This document shows positions 52,700 through 62,822 of a DNA stretch of 64,000 nt, piece after piece. The notes beneath the pieces are model-generated. The model was given only the letters and a program-made list of their open reading frames with translations, was not told where the DNA came from and made no database searches. Each line of letters begins with the position of its first letter. Within the stretch, counting starts at the first letter, position 1. The translations under genes were made by a program, and so were the position numbers. The DNA comes from Moorella glycerini (lineage in GTDB: Bacteria; Bacillota; DSM-521; Neomoorellales; Neomoorellaceae). The stretch covers positions 1,674,001-1,738,000 of the forward strand of contig NZ_CP046244.1 of the NCBI RefSeq assembly GCF_009735625.1, written 5' to 3'.

Positions 52700-55600
52700 T
52701 TGGCTTTACGTCTGGTCCTCGGCCGCGCCGGGTCGGGCAAGACGCGCCTTTGTCTCGAAGAAATCAAGGCTGCCCTTGCTGAGGGGCCGGCAGGCCCGGC
52801 CCTCATTATCCTCACCCCGGAGCAGGCCACCCTGCAGATGGAACTGGATTTACATAGAGCCGTCCCCTGCCCGGGCTTCAGCCGTGCCCAGGTCTTGAGT
52901 TTTCGCCGCCTGGGCTGGCGGGTTTTCCAGGAGGCCGGCGGTGCGGCCCGGCCGCACCTGGGGGAGATGGGCAAGCGCATGGCCTTGCGGGCCATTGTCA
53001 ATGCCCGCCAGGGTGATTTGACCCTTTTTGCCTCCCTGGCCGGTCGCACCGGGTTTATTGAACAGCTTGCCCATACCATCGCTGAACTGAAGCTTTACCG
53101 GGTGGAGCCCGGCGACCTCCGGCGGGTAGCAGAGCATTACCGGGAGACCGGCCGGGGGGAAACCATTCTGGGCCGCAAGCTCCACGACCTGGCCCTGATT
53201 TACAGCGACCTGGAGACTTACCTGGCCGGGCGCTACCTGGATCCCGACGATTACCTGGCCTTACTCGCCCGGCGGCTGCCGGAAACGAGCTTTGTTAAAG
53301 GAGCTTGCGTCTGGGTCGATGGCTTCAACGGTTTCACCCCCCAGGAAGAGGCCGTTCTCCAGGCTTTGATGGCTGCGGCCGCCCGGGTAACGGTCACCCT
53401 CTGCCTGGACCCGGCCTTAAGGCACCGGCAGCTGGGCGAGACGGAACTCTTCCACCCCACCGGCGACACCTACCACCGCCTGCAGCGCCTGGCCCGGGCC
53501 GCCGGGGTTAATATCGAGGCCGACGTTTTACTTACGGGCACCCCGCCCCGTTTCCAGGCAGCCCCGGCCCTGGCCCACCTGGAGGCCCATTTTGGCCGCT
53601 GGCCCCTGAAACCTTTTAAAGGCTCGCCGGACGGTATCAGGTTGGTGGCAGCAGCCAGCCGCCGCCTGGAAGTCGAGGCGGCAGCCAGGGAGATTTTGCG
53701 CCTGGCCCGGGAAGAGAACTTGCGCTTCCGGGAAATGGCTGTCCTGGTGCGCGACCTGGAGCCCTATCACGACCTCATTGTCAATACCTTCCGCGACTAT
53801 AACATCCCCTTTTTTATCGACCGCCGCCGGCCGGTAGGTCACCACCCCCTCATCGAGCTGGTGCGGGCGGCCCTGGAAACCGTCCTGGAAAACTGGGCCT
53901 ACGATCCCGTCTTCCGCTACCTGAAGAGCGACCTGGTGCCCGTCTCCCGTAAAGAAGTCGACCTGCTGGAGAATTACGTCCTGGCCCACGGTATCCGCGG
54001 CCGCCAGTGGCTGGAGGACCGTCCCTGGCAGTTTAAAAACCGCCGCGACCTGGAGGACCCCCCGGATGCAGGAAGCGATGCTGCCGCCGTGGCAGCCGTC
54101 AACATGGCCCGGGAACAAGCCAGCCGGCACCTGCGGCGCTTTTACCAGGTCGTCCAGGGCCGTACCCTGACGATACAAGAGATCACGGCCGCCATCTTTG
54201 ACTTGCTGCAGGAACTCCAGGTCAACCGGCAACTGGAAGCGTGGCACCGGCAGGCCCTGGCCGCCGGGGACCTCGACGCCGCCCAGGAACACGAGCAGGT
54301 CTGGGAAGGCCTCATGGACCTCCTGGACGAGCTGGTCACGGCCCTGGGGGATACTCCCATGGAGCTGGCGGAGTATGCCGCCATCCTGGATACCGGTATG
54401 GAAAGCCTGAAGCTCAGGCTCATCCCCCCGGCCCTGGACCAGGTGGTGGTGGGTACCCTGGACCGTTCCCGCCAGCCGGAACTCCAGGCCGCCCTGGTCC
54501 TGGGAGTGGGGGAAGGGGTGCTGCCGGCGCGGCTGCCGGAAGACGCCACCTTCAGCGACCGGGAAAGGGAGGAGCTGCAGGCGGCCGGGATTGAGCTGGC
54601 ACCGGCCGGTTCTTTAAGGCTTTTCCACGAAGAATACCTGGCCTACCTGGCCCTGACCCGCTCCCGGCGTTTCCTCTGGCTCAGTTACCCCCTGGCCGAC
54701 GCCGAGGGCAGGGCCCTGGCGCCTTCCCCACTGATCCGGCGGCTGCGCCAGCTGCTGCCGGGACTCCAGGAAGAGAACGCCGGCCCGGATCTCCCGGAGG
54801 GCGAAGCCGGCCTCGACTACCTGACGGCACCGCGCCAGGCGGCCGGCCACCTGGCCCGTATTTTAAGCCAGAAACGTTCCCTGCCCCCCCTGTGGCAGGA
54901 GGTTTACCTCTGGCTGGAGCAGGACCGGGACAGGGAGAGGTGGCTGGCCCTCCTGGGCGGTATCAATTACCGCAACCAGGTCGAGCCCCTGGAGGCGCCA
55001 CTTGTTGACAAACTTTACCCCGGGCCTTTACGCAGCAGCATCTCCCGCCTGGAAACCTTTGCTGCCTGCCCCTTCCGCTACTTCCTGGCCTATGGGCTTA
55101 AACTCCAGGAAAGGCAGCTGTACCAGGTGGACCCGGCGGGCATGGGCCAGTTTTACCACGCCGCTTTGAAGCTCTTTGTGGAGGAATTAAAGCGCAGCGG
55201 CCGCGACTGGAGTGAGGTGAGCGACGAGGAGGCGGCGGCCATCCTCAGCCGGGTAGTGGAAGAGCTGGCCCCGGCCCTCCAGCATGAGATTTTAAGCAGC
55301 AGCGCCCGCTACAGTTACCTCCGCAAAAAGCTCGAGCAGACCCTGCAGCGGGTCCTGGAGGTCCTTAACGAACACGCCCGGCGGGGAGAGTTTCGCCCCT
55401 TTATGGTAGAAGCCTCTTTTAGCCGGCGGGGGGACCTGCCGCCCCTGGTACTGGAAGCCGGTCCCGGCCGGCAGGTCATCCTGGAAGGCAGGGTGGACCG
55501 CATCGATGTCGCCCGTTACCAGGGCCGGGCCTACCTGCGGGTCATCGACTACAAGAGCAGCCAGACCGGCCTGGAACTGGACAGGGTCTACCACGGTCTT

Positions 55601-56161
55601 TCCCTGCAGCTACCCCTCTACCTGCAGGCGGCCCTGGCAGCGGCGCCGCAGGTTTTAGGTGAACCTGCCGAACCGGCCGGTATCCTCTATTTTGCCGTCA
55701 GGAATCCTACTCTAAGGCAGAGGGCGCCGGTCCGGGAGGCCGCTGAGGTGGCCAGACTACGCCGCCAGGCCCTGAAAATGCGCGGCCTGCTCCTGGCAGA
55801 GCCGGAGATTATCAAGCTCATGGATAAGGCAGTGGAATCGACGCCGGACCTGCTGCCGGTACGGTTGAATAAAGACGGCAGCCTGCGCCGGGGCGCGCCG
55901 GCAGCCACCCGCGAGCAAATGGCTCTCCTCCTGGCCCTGGCCCGGGTTAGGGCTGCCGGCCTGGCAGGGGACATCCTGTCCGGCCGGGTGGAGATCAGCC
56001 CCTACCGCCTGGATAAGGCTACCGGTTGCGATTCCTGCCCCTACCGGCCCGTATGTGGCTTTGACCTCCAGGTACCCGGCACCGCCTACCGCCGCCTGCC
56101 CCGCATCGATAGCCATAATTTCTGGGAGGTAGCAGCCCGGCAATGTTCGAAAAGCAGATAG
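52700..56161 (+). CDS. addB: ATP-dependent helicase/deoxyribonuclease subunit B (AddB)
   Basis: The 1153-residue protein has Walker A GRAGSGKT at residues 8-15, degenerate helicase motifs, and a C-terminal nuclease (LEGRVDRIDVARY, LRVIDYKSS). The [4Fe-4S] cysteines flank the nuclease: one in AACPFRYF (about 789) and three in CDSCPYRPVC (about 1110-1119). It starts with TTG. With AddA it resects double-strand breaks and loads RecA. The genes are 12 nt apart. Confidence 0.95.
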   Translation: MALRLVLGRAGSGKTRLCLEEIKAALAEGPAGPALIILTPEQATLQMELDLHRAVPCPGFSRAQVLSFRRLGWRVFQEAGGAARPHLGEMGKRMALRAIVNARQGDLTLFASLAGRTGFIEQLAHTIAELKLYRVEPGDLRRVAEHYRETGRGETILGRKLHDLALIYSDLETYLAGRYLDPDDYLALLARRLPETSFVKGACVWVDGFNGFTPQEEAVLQALMAAAARVTVTLCLDPALRHRQLGETELFHPTGDTYHRLQRLARAAGVNIEADVLLTGTPPRFQAAPALAHLEAHFGRWPLKPFKGSPDGIRLVAAASRRLEVEAAAREILRLAREENLRFREMAVLVRDLEPYHDLIVNTFRDYNIPFFIDRRRPVGHHPLIELVRAALETVLENWAYDPVFRYLKSDLVPVSRKEVDLLENYVLAHGIRGRQWLEDRPWQFKNRRDLEDPPDAGSDAAAVAAVNMAREQASRHLRRFYQVVQGRTLTIQEITAAIFDLLQELQVNRQLEAWHRQALAAGDLDAAQEHEQVWEGLMDLLDELVTALGDTPMELAEYAAILDTGMESLKLRLIPPALDQVVVGTLDRSRQPELQAALVLGVGEGVLPARLPEDATFSDREREELQAAGIELAPAGSLRLFHEEYLAYLALTRSRRFLWLSYPLADAEGRALAPSPLIRRLRQLLPGLQEENAGPDLPEGEAGLDYLTAPRQAAGHLARILSQKRSLPPLWQEVYLWLEQDRDRERWLALLGGINYRNQVEPLEAPLVDKLYPGPLRSSISRLETFAACPFRYFLAYGLKLQERQLYQVDPAGMGQFYHAALKLFVEELKRSGRDWSEVSDEEAAAILSRVVEELAPALQHEILSSSARYSYLRKKLEQTLQRVLEVLNEHARRGEFRPFMVEASFSRRGDLPPLVLEAGPGRQVILEGRVDRIDVARYQGRAYLRVIDYKSSQTGLELDRVYHGLSLQLPLYLQAALAAAPQVLGEPAEPAGILYFAVRNPTLRQRAPVREAAEVARLRRQALKMRGLLLAEPEIIKLMDKAVESTPDLLPVRLNKDGSLRRGAPAATREQMALLLALARVRAAGLAGDILSGRVEISPYRLDKATGCDSCPYRPVCGFDLQVPGTAYRRLPRIDSHNFWEVAARQCSKSR

Positions 56162-56173
56162 AAGGTGAACCTG

Positions 56174-59100
56174 ATGACCAGTGCAGGCGAGAAGCGCCGC
56201 TGGACGGAGGAACAGCTGGCCGCCATCCGGGCGCGCCGGGCCAACCTCCTGGTGGCTGCCGCCGCCGGGGCCGGCAAGACGGCCGTCCTGGTGGAACGCA
56301 TTATCCAGCGCCTGACGGATCCGGAAGCACCCGTCAGCCTGGAAAACCTGCTGGTGGTAACCTTTACCGAGGCCGCCGCTGCCGAGATGCGCCAGCGGAT
56401 AGGGGCCGCCCTGGAAGCGGCCGTCGCCCGGCAGCCGGAAAATGAGGCCCTGCGGCGCCAGCTCCTGCTGTTGAACCGCGCCCATATCAGCACCATCCAC
56501 TCCTTTTGCCTCTGGGTCGTGCGTACCTATTTTTACCGCCTGGACCTCGACCCGGGCTTCCGGGTCATGGACCCGGCCGAGGCCGACCTCCTGCAGTTGG
56601 AGGTAATGGACCAGGTACTGGAAGAATGCTTTGCCGCTGAGCCCGGGGGTGGACCCATTACCGGCCTGGCCGATAGTTTAGGCGGCCGCGGCGATGCCAA
56701 CCTGGTGGAGCTGGTGTTAAAGGTCTGGGAGTTTACCAGGAGCCTCCCCTGGCCGGAGGCCTGGCTGGAGGAAGCGGTGGCAGCCTATCGTGTGCCTGCC
56801 GGTACTCCCCTGGAATCTCTCCCCTGGTACCGGGAAATCAAAGAAGTAATTGCCTTGCGGCTGCAGGAAACGGCCTTTTACCTCCGTGAGGCCATGAGGT
56901 TGTCCGCCAGCCCCAGCGGCCCGGCCATCTACCTGGACAACCTGGAAAGGGAGGAAAGCCAGGTGGCCGGCCTCCTGGCCGGGCTGGACTGCCTTACATG
57001 GAACCAGGTGTGTGAGCGCCTGACGGCCTTTAGTTTCGGCAGGCTGAAGGCCGTCCGGGGCGGGAGCGTGGATGAAAGGCTGAAGGAAAAGGCCACCGGG
57101 TACCGGGACCAGGCGAAAAAGCTGCTCAAAGAGTTGCAGGAAGAATTCTGCCGTGATGAAGCTGCCATCAGGGCCGAACTGGATCGTGTAAGGGAACTGG
57201 TGACGGCCCTGGTGGAGGTGGTCCGCCGCTTTGACGCGGCCTTCAGGGAGTTGAAACGCCGCCGCGGCCTGGTGGACTTCGGCGACCTGGAGCACCTGTG
57301 CCTGCAGGTCCTCCTGGACCCGGAAGCCCGGCCCGGCGAGCTGCGGCCTTCGGCATTAGCCCTGGAACTGCGCCAGCGTTTTGAAGAGGTACTGGTGGAT
57401 GAGTACCAGGACATAAACAGCATCCAGGACGCCATCCTGGCCCTGGTTTCCCGCCAGGAAGTAATCTCCCCCTGTGACGGCCCTGGCCAGGCTTCCGGCC
57501 AGGGGACAGCCCTGCCGGTTGCCGGGGCCCCCAATCTCTTCATGGTAGGCGATGTCAAGCAGAGCATTTACCGCTTCCGCCTGGCCAACCCGGAGCTTTT
57601 CCTGGCTAAATACCGCCAGTACCAGGAAAGGGAAGGGGAGTTAAATCGCCGCATCCTCCTTAAGGCCAATTTCCGCAGCCGCCAGGGGATAATTGACGGG
57701 GTAAACTTTATCTTCCGCCAGGTCTTTTCTCCTTTGGTGGGGGAACTGGATTATGACGCCGCTGCGGCCTTAGTTAGCCGGGCCGGCTACCCGGAGCACC
57801 CGGCGGCCGCAACGCCGGCGATAGAAGTTTACCTCCAGGAGAGACAGCTGGAAGGAGAGGCCGGGGCAGACCCTGAAGAGGATACGGCTGGCGCCGGGGA
57901 AGGGGCGGTGGAACCGGCAGGTGCGGCGGCCGGGCAAATGGACCCGGAAGATTTAACGGCCCTGGAGCGGGAGGCGTGGCTCGTGGCCCGGCGCATCCGG
58001 CAGCTGGTCCAGGGAACACCGGAACGGCCCGGGCCGGAATGCCAGGTCTGGGACCCGGAAAGGCAGGCCTACCGGGATGTAACCTATCGGGATATAGTCA
58101 TCCTGCTGCGGGCCACGCAGGACCGGGCGCCGGTATTTATAGAAGCCCTGCAGCAGTATGATATACCGGCCTACGCCGACCTGGGCAGCGGTTACTTTGC
58201 CGCCACGGAAGTTGAAACCATCCTCTCCCTGCTGCGTGTGATCGACAACCCTCACCAGGATATCCCCCTGGCGGCTGTGCTGCGTTCCCCCCTGGTGGGA
58301 CTGACGGCCGGGGAACTGGCCCGCATCCGCCTGGCGACCCCGGGGGAAGATTTCTTTACCGCCGTCATGAACGCCGCCGGGGTTGGGGAGGAGCAGCGTG
58401 TGACGGCTGGTGACTGCTCTGGAGATTCTGGCCTGGGTTCAGGGGCTATTTCTCCGTATGCCAGCGAATTGCCCGGCCGGAACTCCTGTTCCCCGGCAGG
58501 TGGTGTCCAGCCTCCCTGTACCTCAGCAGGAGGGGACCTGCCTCCTTCTTCCAGGGCAGAAAGGGAAGAGGGAGATGCCGCCCGGGAAAAGGACCTGGCC
58601 GCCCGCCTGCGCGGCTTTTTAGCCCGCCTGGACAGGTGGCGGACCATGGCCCGCCGCCAGCCCCTGGGGGATCTCGTCTGGCAGCTGTACCGGGAAACGG
58701 GGTACCTGGAGTTTGCCGGCGGCCTGCCGGGAGGCGCCCAGCGCCAGGCGAACTTGCGCGCCCTCCTGGACAGGGCGCGCCAGTTTGAGGGCTTTGCCCG
58801 CCACGGCCTGTTTCGCTTTTTGCGTTTTATCGAACGGCTGCAGCAGAATGAAGGCGACCTGGGTACGGCCCGCCCCCTGGGAGAAAATGAAGACGTCGTC
58901 CGGGTCATGAGCATTCATAAAGCCAAGGGGCTGGAGTTCCCGGTGGTGATTGTGGCTGACCTGGGTAAAGGCTTTAACTTCCAGGATCTTTCCGGGGATG
59001 TTCTCCTCCACGGCAAGCTGGGCCTGGCGCCTCTCTACCTGGATGCTGCCGCCGGCATTAAGTATCCGACTTTGCCCTACCTGGCGGCAGCCCACCGCCT

Positions 59101-60244
59101 GCGCCTGGAAGCCTTAAGCGAAGAGGTCCGCATCCTCTATGTCGCCATGACCAGGGCGCGGGAGAAACTCATCCTGGTGGGTTCGGCCCGGGATTTGCCC
59201 AAACAGGCAGAAAACTGGTGCGCCGGTTTGTTTGTTGATGAAGAACAGCTTCCTCCCATGCTCACGGCCCGGGCGAGAAGCCCCCTGGACTGGCTGGCTG
59301 CCGCCCTGGCCCGTCATACCCACGGCGCGCCTCTGCGGCAGCTGGCGGGGATAGAGGAAGGCTGTCTCCTGGATGACCCGTCTTGCTGGCAGGTAGAAGT
59401 GGTAAAGGCACCGGCCCTCCCTGCCGTTACGGGCGAGGTACCTTGGGAACCTGCCGCAGTTCCAGGATACAGCCCGGGAAATTCTCCCGGCATGGATGAG
59501 CAAGCACCCGGGGGAGAAGCTGACCACGCCCGGCTGCGGCAGGAGGTAGACCGGCGCCTTTCCTGGGTATACCCGTGGCAGCCCATGACAGCCCTGCCGG
59601 TTAAACTGGCCGTCACCGACCTGAAGCGGCGCTTTGATGTCTTTAATGAGGGCGATACCCCCGTACGACCTGGCGGCAACGGCTTTACCCGCCGGCCCCT
59701 TTTCCTCCAGGCCAGCCAGGGCCTGACGGCAGCCGAGCGTGGCACCGCCACCCACCTGGTCCTGCAGCACGTCGACTTGAGCAAACCGGTAACGGGGGAA
59801 AGCCTGGCCGGGTTGTTGCAGGAAATGGTAGGGCGGGAGATCCTGACGCCGGAGCAGGCGGCCGCCGTCGATACCAGCGCCATTGTCACCTTTTTTGCCG
59901 GTCCCCTGGGCCGGCGCCTCCTGGCACGCCCGGAGAAGGTAAAGCGGGAACTGCCCTTTTCCCTGGCCGTGCCCGCCGCCGGGCTCTACCCCGGCCTACC
60001 GGCGGAAGCGGCTGCAGACGAAATCATCCTGGTCCAGGGCATCATCGACTGCCTGGTCGACGAGGAAGACGGCTTTTTGCTCCTGGACTTCAAGACGGGC
60101 CGGATCCCCCCCGACCCCCTGGCCGCCTACCGGGAGCAGGTGCAATTGTACGCCCGGGCAGTATCAATTATCTTTAAACGTGATGTCAAGGAAGCCTACC
60201 TTTATTTCCTTGATGGAGGTGTAGAATTTAAGGTAATCGGGTAG
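56174..60244 (+). CDS. addA: ATP-dependent helicase/nuclease subunit A (AddA)
   Basis: The 1356-residue UvrD-type helicase has Walker A AAAGAGKTAVLVERI (about 28-42), Walker B VDEYQDINSIQD (about 408), RVMSIHKAKGLEFPVVIV, and a C-terminal RecB-type nuclease (LVQGIIDCLVD, LLLDFKTGRIP). ATG at 56174 has AAGGTG upstream. GTG at 56165 is open but less likely. Three Gly/Pro/Ser/Glu-rich insertions (near nt 57465-57525, 57840-57960 and 58395-58590) are longer than I expect for the family and look unstructured. Confidence 0.95.
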   Translation: MTSAGEKRRWTEEQLAAIRARRANLLVAAAAGAGKTAVLVERIIQRLTDPEAPVSLENLLVVTFTEAAAAEMRQRIGAALEAAVARQPENEALRRQLLLLNRAHISTIHSFCLWVVRTYFYRLDLDPGFRVMDPAEADLLQLEVMDQVLEECFAAEPGGGPITGLADSLGGRGDANLVELVLKVWEFTRSLPWPEAWLEEAVAAYRVPAGTPLESLPWYREIKEVIALRLQETAFYLREAMRLSASPSGPAIYLDNLEREESQVAGLLAGLDCLTWNQVCERLTAFSFGRLKAVRGGSVDERLKEKATGYRDQAKKLLKELQEEFCRDEAAIRAELDRVRELVTALVEVVRRFDAAFRELKRRRGLVDFGDLEHLCLQVLLDPEARPGELRPSALALELRQRFEEVLVDEYQDINSIQDAILALVSRQEVISPCDGPGQASGQGTALPVAGAPNLFMVGDVKQSIYRFRLANPELFLAKYRQYQEREGELNRRILLKANFRSRQGIIDGVNFIFRQVFSPLVGELDYDAAAALVSRAGYPEHPAAATPAIEVYLQERQLEGEAGADPEEDTAGAGEGAVEPAGAAAGQMDPEDLTALEREAWLVARRIRQLVQGTPERPGPECQVWDPERQAYRDVTYRDIVILLRATQDRAPVFIEALQQYDIPAYADLGSGYFAATEVETILSLLRVIDNPHQDIPLAAVLRSPLVGLTAGELARIRLATPGEDFFTAVMNAAGVGEEQRVTAGDCSGDSGLGSGAISPYASELPGRNSCSPAGGVQPPCTSAGGDLPPSSRAEREEGDAAREKDLAARLRGFLARLDRWRTMARRQPLGDLVWQLYRETGYLEFAGGLPGGAQRQANLRALLDRARQFEGFARHGLFRFLRFIERLQQNEGDLGTARPLGENEDVVRVMSIHKAKGLEFPVVIVADLGKGFNFQDLSGDVLLHGKLGLAPLYLDAAAGIKYPTLPYLAAAHRLRLEALSEEVRILYVAMTRAREKLILVGSARDLPKQAENWCAGLFVDEEQLPPMLTARARSPLDWLAAALARHTHGAPLRQLAGIEEGCLLDDPSCWQVEVVKAPALPAVTGEVPWEPAAVPGYSPGNSPGMDEQAPGGEADHARLRQEVDRRLSWVYPWQPMTALPVKLAVTDLKRRFDVFNEGDTPVRPGGNGFTRRPLFLQASQGLTAAERGTATHLVLQHVDLSKPVTGESLAGLLQEMVGREILTPEQAAAVDTSAIVTFFAGPLGRRLLARPEKVKRELPFSLAVPAAGLYPGLPAEAAADEIILVQGIIDCLVDEEDGFLLLDFKTGRIPPDPLAAYREQVQLYARAVSIIFKRDVKEAYLYFLDGGVEFKVIG

Positions 60245-60245
60245 G

Positions 60246-60278
60246 AATTTTGCCTGCTGGCGTCGAATACTCGCTTTA
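60246..60278 (+). repeat. AGGAA...GTCGAAT interspersed element, copy 2
   Basis: AGGAATTTTGCC, then GTCGAATACTCG, with 14 nt between AGGAA and GTCGAAT. It fills the whole gap between addA and the next gene, where no ordinary ribosome-binding site is visible. Confidence 0.45.
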
Positions 60279-60280
60279 CT

Positions 60281-61699
60281 ATGAGCAAGCAAATATCCAG
60301 GCGCCAGTTTTTATTAGGTACCGGTTCCCTGATGGCCCTGGGCTACCTATCCTGGCTGGGGTTGATACCAGGGGCAATGCCGGCTACTGGCAATAAACCT
60401 CAGCCCGCGGAGCCAGCCCCGACCGGGCAGGCCCCGCCTTTACCGGAGCCAGTAGTCTGCGATTATGTTTTCCGCCACGGCCTGATCATCGATGGCAGCG
60501 GAGATAAAGCCTACCCCGGCGATCTTGGTATCAAAGGCAAGCAAATCGCGGCCGTGGGGGATTTCCAGGCCGCACCAGGGGCGGTAGAAATAGATGCCCG
60601 GGGGCTGGTCCTTAGCCCCGGCTTTATTGATCTCCATACCCATACAGAAGCTTATCTGGGCAGCGGGGGTAGGGGAGAAATGTTCCTTCTCCAGGGGGTA
60701 ACGACCCACCTGGGCGGCAACTGCGGCACTTCGGTGGCCAGGGTCGGCGACTTTCTGGCCGGTATTAACAAGCTGGCCCTTAACCTGGGGATCCTGGCGG
60801 GGTACAAAAACTTGAGCCAGGCAACAGTAGCCAGGGAAGGGCGGCCCGCCAGGGCCAGAGAAGTGGCAGCAATGCAGCAAAAACTGGCTACGGCCCTGCA
60901 GGAAGGAGCCTTTGGCCTGTCAGTGGGTCTGGAATACTGGCCCCAGTCCCTGGCCACGACGCAGGAGCTAATTGACCTGTGCCAGGTGCTGAAGGAATAC
61001 GGCGGTTTTTATGCCACCCATATTCGCAGCGAAGGGGACCAGGTCTTCAAAGCTGTAGAAGAAGCAATAGAGATCGGGCAGCAAGCAGGTATACCGGTAC
61101 AGTATTCCCATATCAAAACTGCCGGCCGGCGCAACTGGGGTAAAATGAAACAGGTCTTAAGCCTGCTAGATGGTGCCCGGCAGGGAGGCCTGGATATTAC
61201 CGCTGATGTATATGGCTATACCTTTTCCAGCTGGGATGTGGGCAGCAGCCGAAATTCTATCCATGAAGAAGACCTGCTGCTGGCCTTGCAGCACCCATCG
61301 GTAATGATTGGCAGCGACAGCGGGCTGGATCCCCGGGGGCGGGCCATCCACCCGCGGGCATACGGCAACTACTCGCATATCCTGCGGCACTACTGTTTAG
61401 AGAAGGGAGTTATCACACTGGAAGAAGCTATCCACAAAATGACCCTCATGCCGGCCCGGCGTATGGGTCTAAAGGACCGCGGCCTACTGGCACCCGGCTA
61501 CAAAGCCGATGTGGTAGCCTTCGACGCGGGAACCATTGCCTCCCGGGCCACTCGGGCTAACCCCAACCAGCTGGCTACCGGGGTACGCTGGGTTCTGGTA
61601 AACGGCCAGGTAGCAGTAAAAGATGGACAGGCTACAGGGTGTTTAGCGGGTGAGGTATTGAGGCGGCAGGTCAGGAACCAAGCTCTGGGGGTGGCTTGA
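60281..61699 (+). CDS. Tat-exported D-aminoacylase/N-acyl-D-amino-acid deacylase
   Basis: The 472-residue amidohydrolase starts with a twin-arginine signal (ISRRQFLLGTGSLMAL) and a Pro-rich linker, so it probably acts outside the membrane. Family blocks are GFIDLHTHTEAYL, GGNCGTSVARVG, GLEYWPQS, YATHIRSEGDQ, QYSHIKTAG, MIGSDSGLDPRG and KMTLMPARRMGLKDRG. The metal motif is HTHTE where most members have HTHxD. Tat export is unusual for this mostly cytoplasmic family. A role in releasing D-amino acids from wall or lipid fragments is plausible. Confidence 0.82.
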   Translation: MSKQISRRQFLLGTGSLMALGYLSWLGLIPGAMPATGNKPQPAEPAPTGQAPPLPEPVVCDYVFRHGLIIDGSGDKAYPGDLGIKGKQIAAVGDFQAAPGAVEIDARGLVLSPGFIDLHTHTEAYLGSGGRGEMFLLQGVTTHLGGNCGTSVARVGDFLAGINKLALNLGILAGYKNLSQATVAREGRPARAREVAAMQQKLATALQEGAFGLSVGLEYWPQSLATTQELIDLCQVLKEYGGFYATHIRSEGDQVFKAVEEAIEIGQQAGIPVQYSHIKTAGRRNWGKMKQVLSLLDGARQGGLDITADVYGYTFSSWDVGSSRNSIHEEDLLLALQHPSVMIGSDSGLDPRGRAIHPRAYGNYSHILRHYCLEKGVITLEEAIHKMTLMPARRMGLKDRGLLAPGYKADVVAFDAGTIASRATRANPNQLATGVRWVLVNGQVAVKDGQATGCLAGEVLRRQVRNQALGVA

Positions 61700-61820
61700 G
61701 TTGCAAGGATGTGTAACCTGCTGGCTCGGTTTAAACTGGATATTGATTTGGCACATGATTAAACATGTTGTCGGGGGCATTACCTGCCCCCCATTTTATA
61801 AGTAAAATTTCCCATACGGG

Positions 61821-61855
61821 TAGGAATTATTTCCCTTGGTGTCGAATTACTATTT
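61821..61855 (+). repeat. AGGAA...GTCGAAT interspersed element, copy 3
   Basis: AGGAATTATTTCCC, then GTCGAATTACTA, with 14 nt between AGGAA and GTCGAAT. It lies in the leader of the Cas operon. The rest of 61700-62023 is AT-rich with no clear gene and probably holds the operon promoter. Confidence 0.45.
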
Positions 61856-62023
61856 TACCACGACCATACAGGCACACCTAATTTCCGTTATTCCAGAAAA
61901 ATGAATTTACTAGGGAGACTTTTTTAGTGTGGCAATAAAAATTTTAAAAATGAACATATGTACCGACAGTATTTTGCGGTCGAGGGTAGGAAAATAAAGA
62001 TCAAGGACGGGCGGGGTGATATT

Positions 62024-62779
62024 TTGCGATTGCAAGTGACTTTAGCACCACAACATGGTAGCATAACTGAAGTTATGCCCAACTATAACCATTTTTTACA
62101 ATCGGCTATTTATGCTAACTTATCGCCGGCCCTGGCCAATTACTTGCATACACGCGGCTTTCGCCACGGGGAGAGGGCATTTAAGCTTTTTACCTTTTCA
62201 CGTCTCATGGGAAAAAGGCTGAAAGGATTGGATAATGGCAAGTTAGTTTTTGAAGGGAAATTAAATTTAGTTATATCATCTCCTATAGATGAGTTTATCA
62301 GTGACCTGGGGTTTAATTTGCTTTGCAATGGTAAATTAAAGCTCGGGACAATTGATCTGGCTATCGAGGGGATAGAAGCCAGGCAAGAAGAAATTAAAGG
62401 CAAGGAATTAATAGTACATACTTTATCTCCAGTTGTTACTTGTAGTACCTTAATTAAGCCTGGTGGAGGGAAATATACCTGCTATTACCAGCCCGGTGAA
62501 GGGGAATTTCTCCAGCAAATTACAATGAATTTGCTGAAAAAATACTATCTATGGCAAGGTGATGTCATTAATCCAAAAGAAGCCAACCTTGAAATCAAGG
62601 CGATGGGCCCATCACGGCAGATTATTACTACTTTTAAAGGCATAATCATTAAAGGTTACATGTGCCGATTAAGGATAAAGGGTCCTATTAATTTGCTTCA
62701 TTTAGCTATAGATGCAGGTTTGGGGGCAAAAAACAGTATGGGATTTGGTTGCCTGGAGGTGGAAAGGAACTGGAGGTAA
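62024..62779 (+). CDS. cas6: CRISPR-associated endoribonuclease Cas6
   Basis: Cas6 cuts pre-crRNA within the repeat. The 251-residue protein starts LRLQVTLAP and continues YNHFLQSAIYANLSP, the usual Cas6 N-terminus with the candidate catalytic His in YNHFLQ. It ends with the Gly-rich loop GLGAKNSMGFGCLEV of the RAMP fold. TTG at 62024 is preferred because GGGGTG lies 5 nt before it and the product then begins like other Cas6 proteins. ATG at 61958 gives 22 extra residues without a site. The gene is AT-richer than its neighbours. Confidence 0.9.
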   Translation: MRLQVTLAPQHGSITEVMPNYNHFLQSAIYANLSPALANYLHTRGFRHGERAFKLFTFSRLMGKRLKGLDNGKLVFEGKLNLVISSPIDEFISDLGFNLLCNGKLKLGTIDLAIEGIEARQEEIKGKELIVHTLSPVVTCSTLIKPGGGKYTCYYQPGEGEFLQQITMNLLKKYYLWQGDVINPKEANLEIKAMGPSRQIITTFKGIIIKGYMCRLRIKGPINLLHLAIDAGLGAKNSMGFGCLEVERNWR

Positions 62780-62822
62780 CTGAAGTAAATTCCTGAAATC
62801 CTTTGAGTGGGAGGTGAATTAT

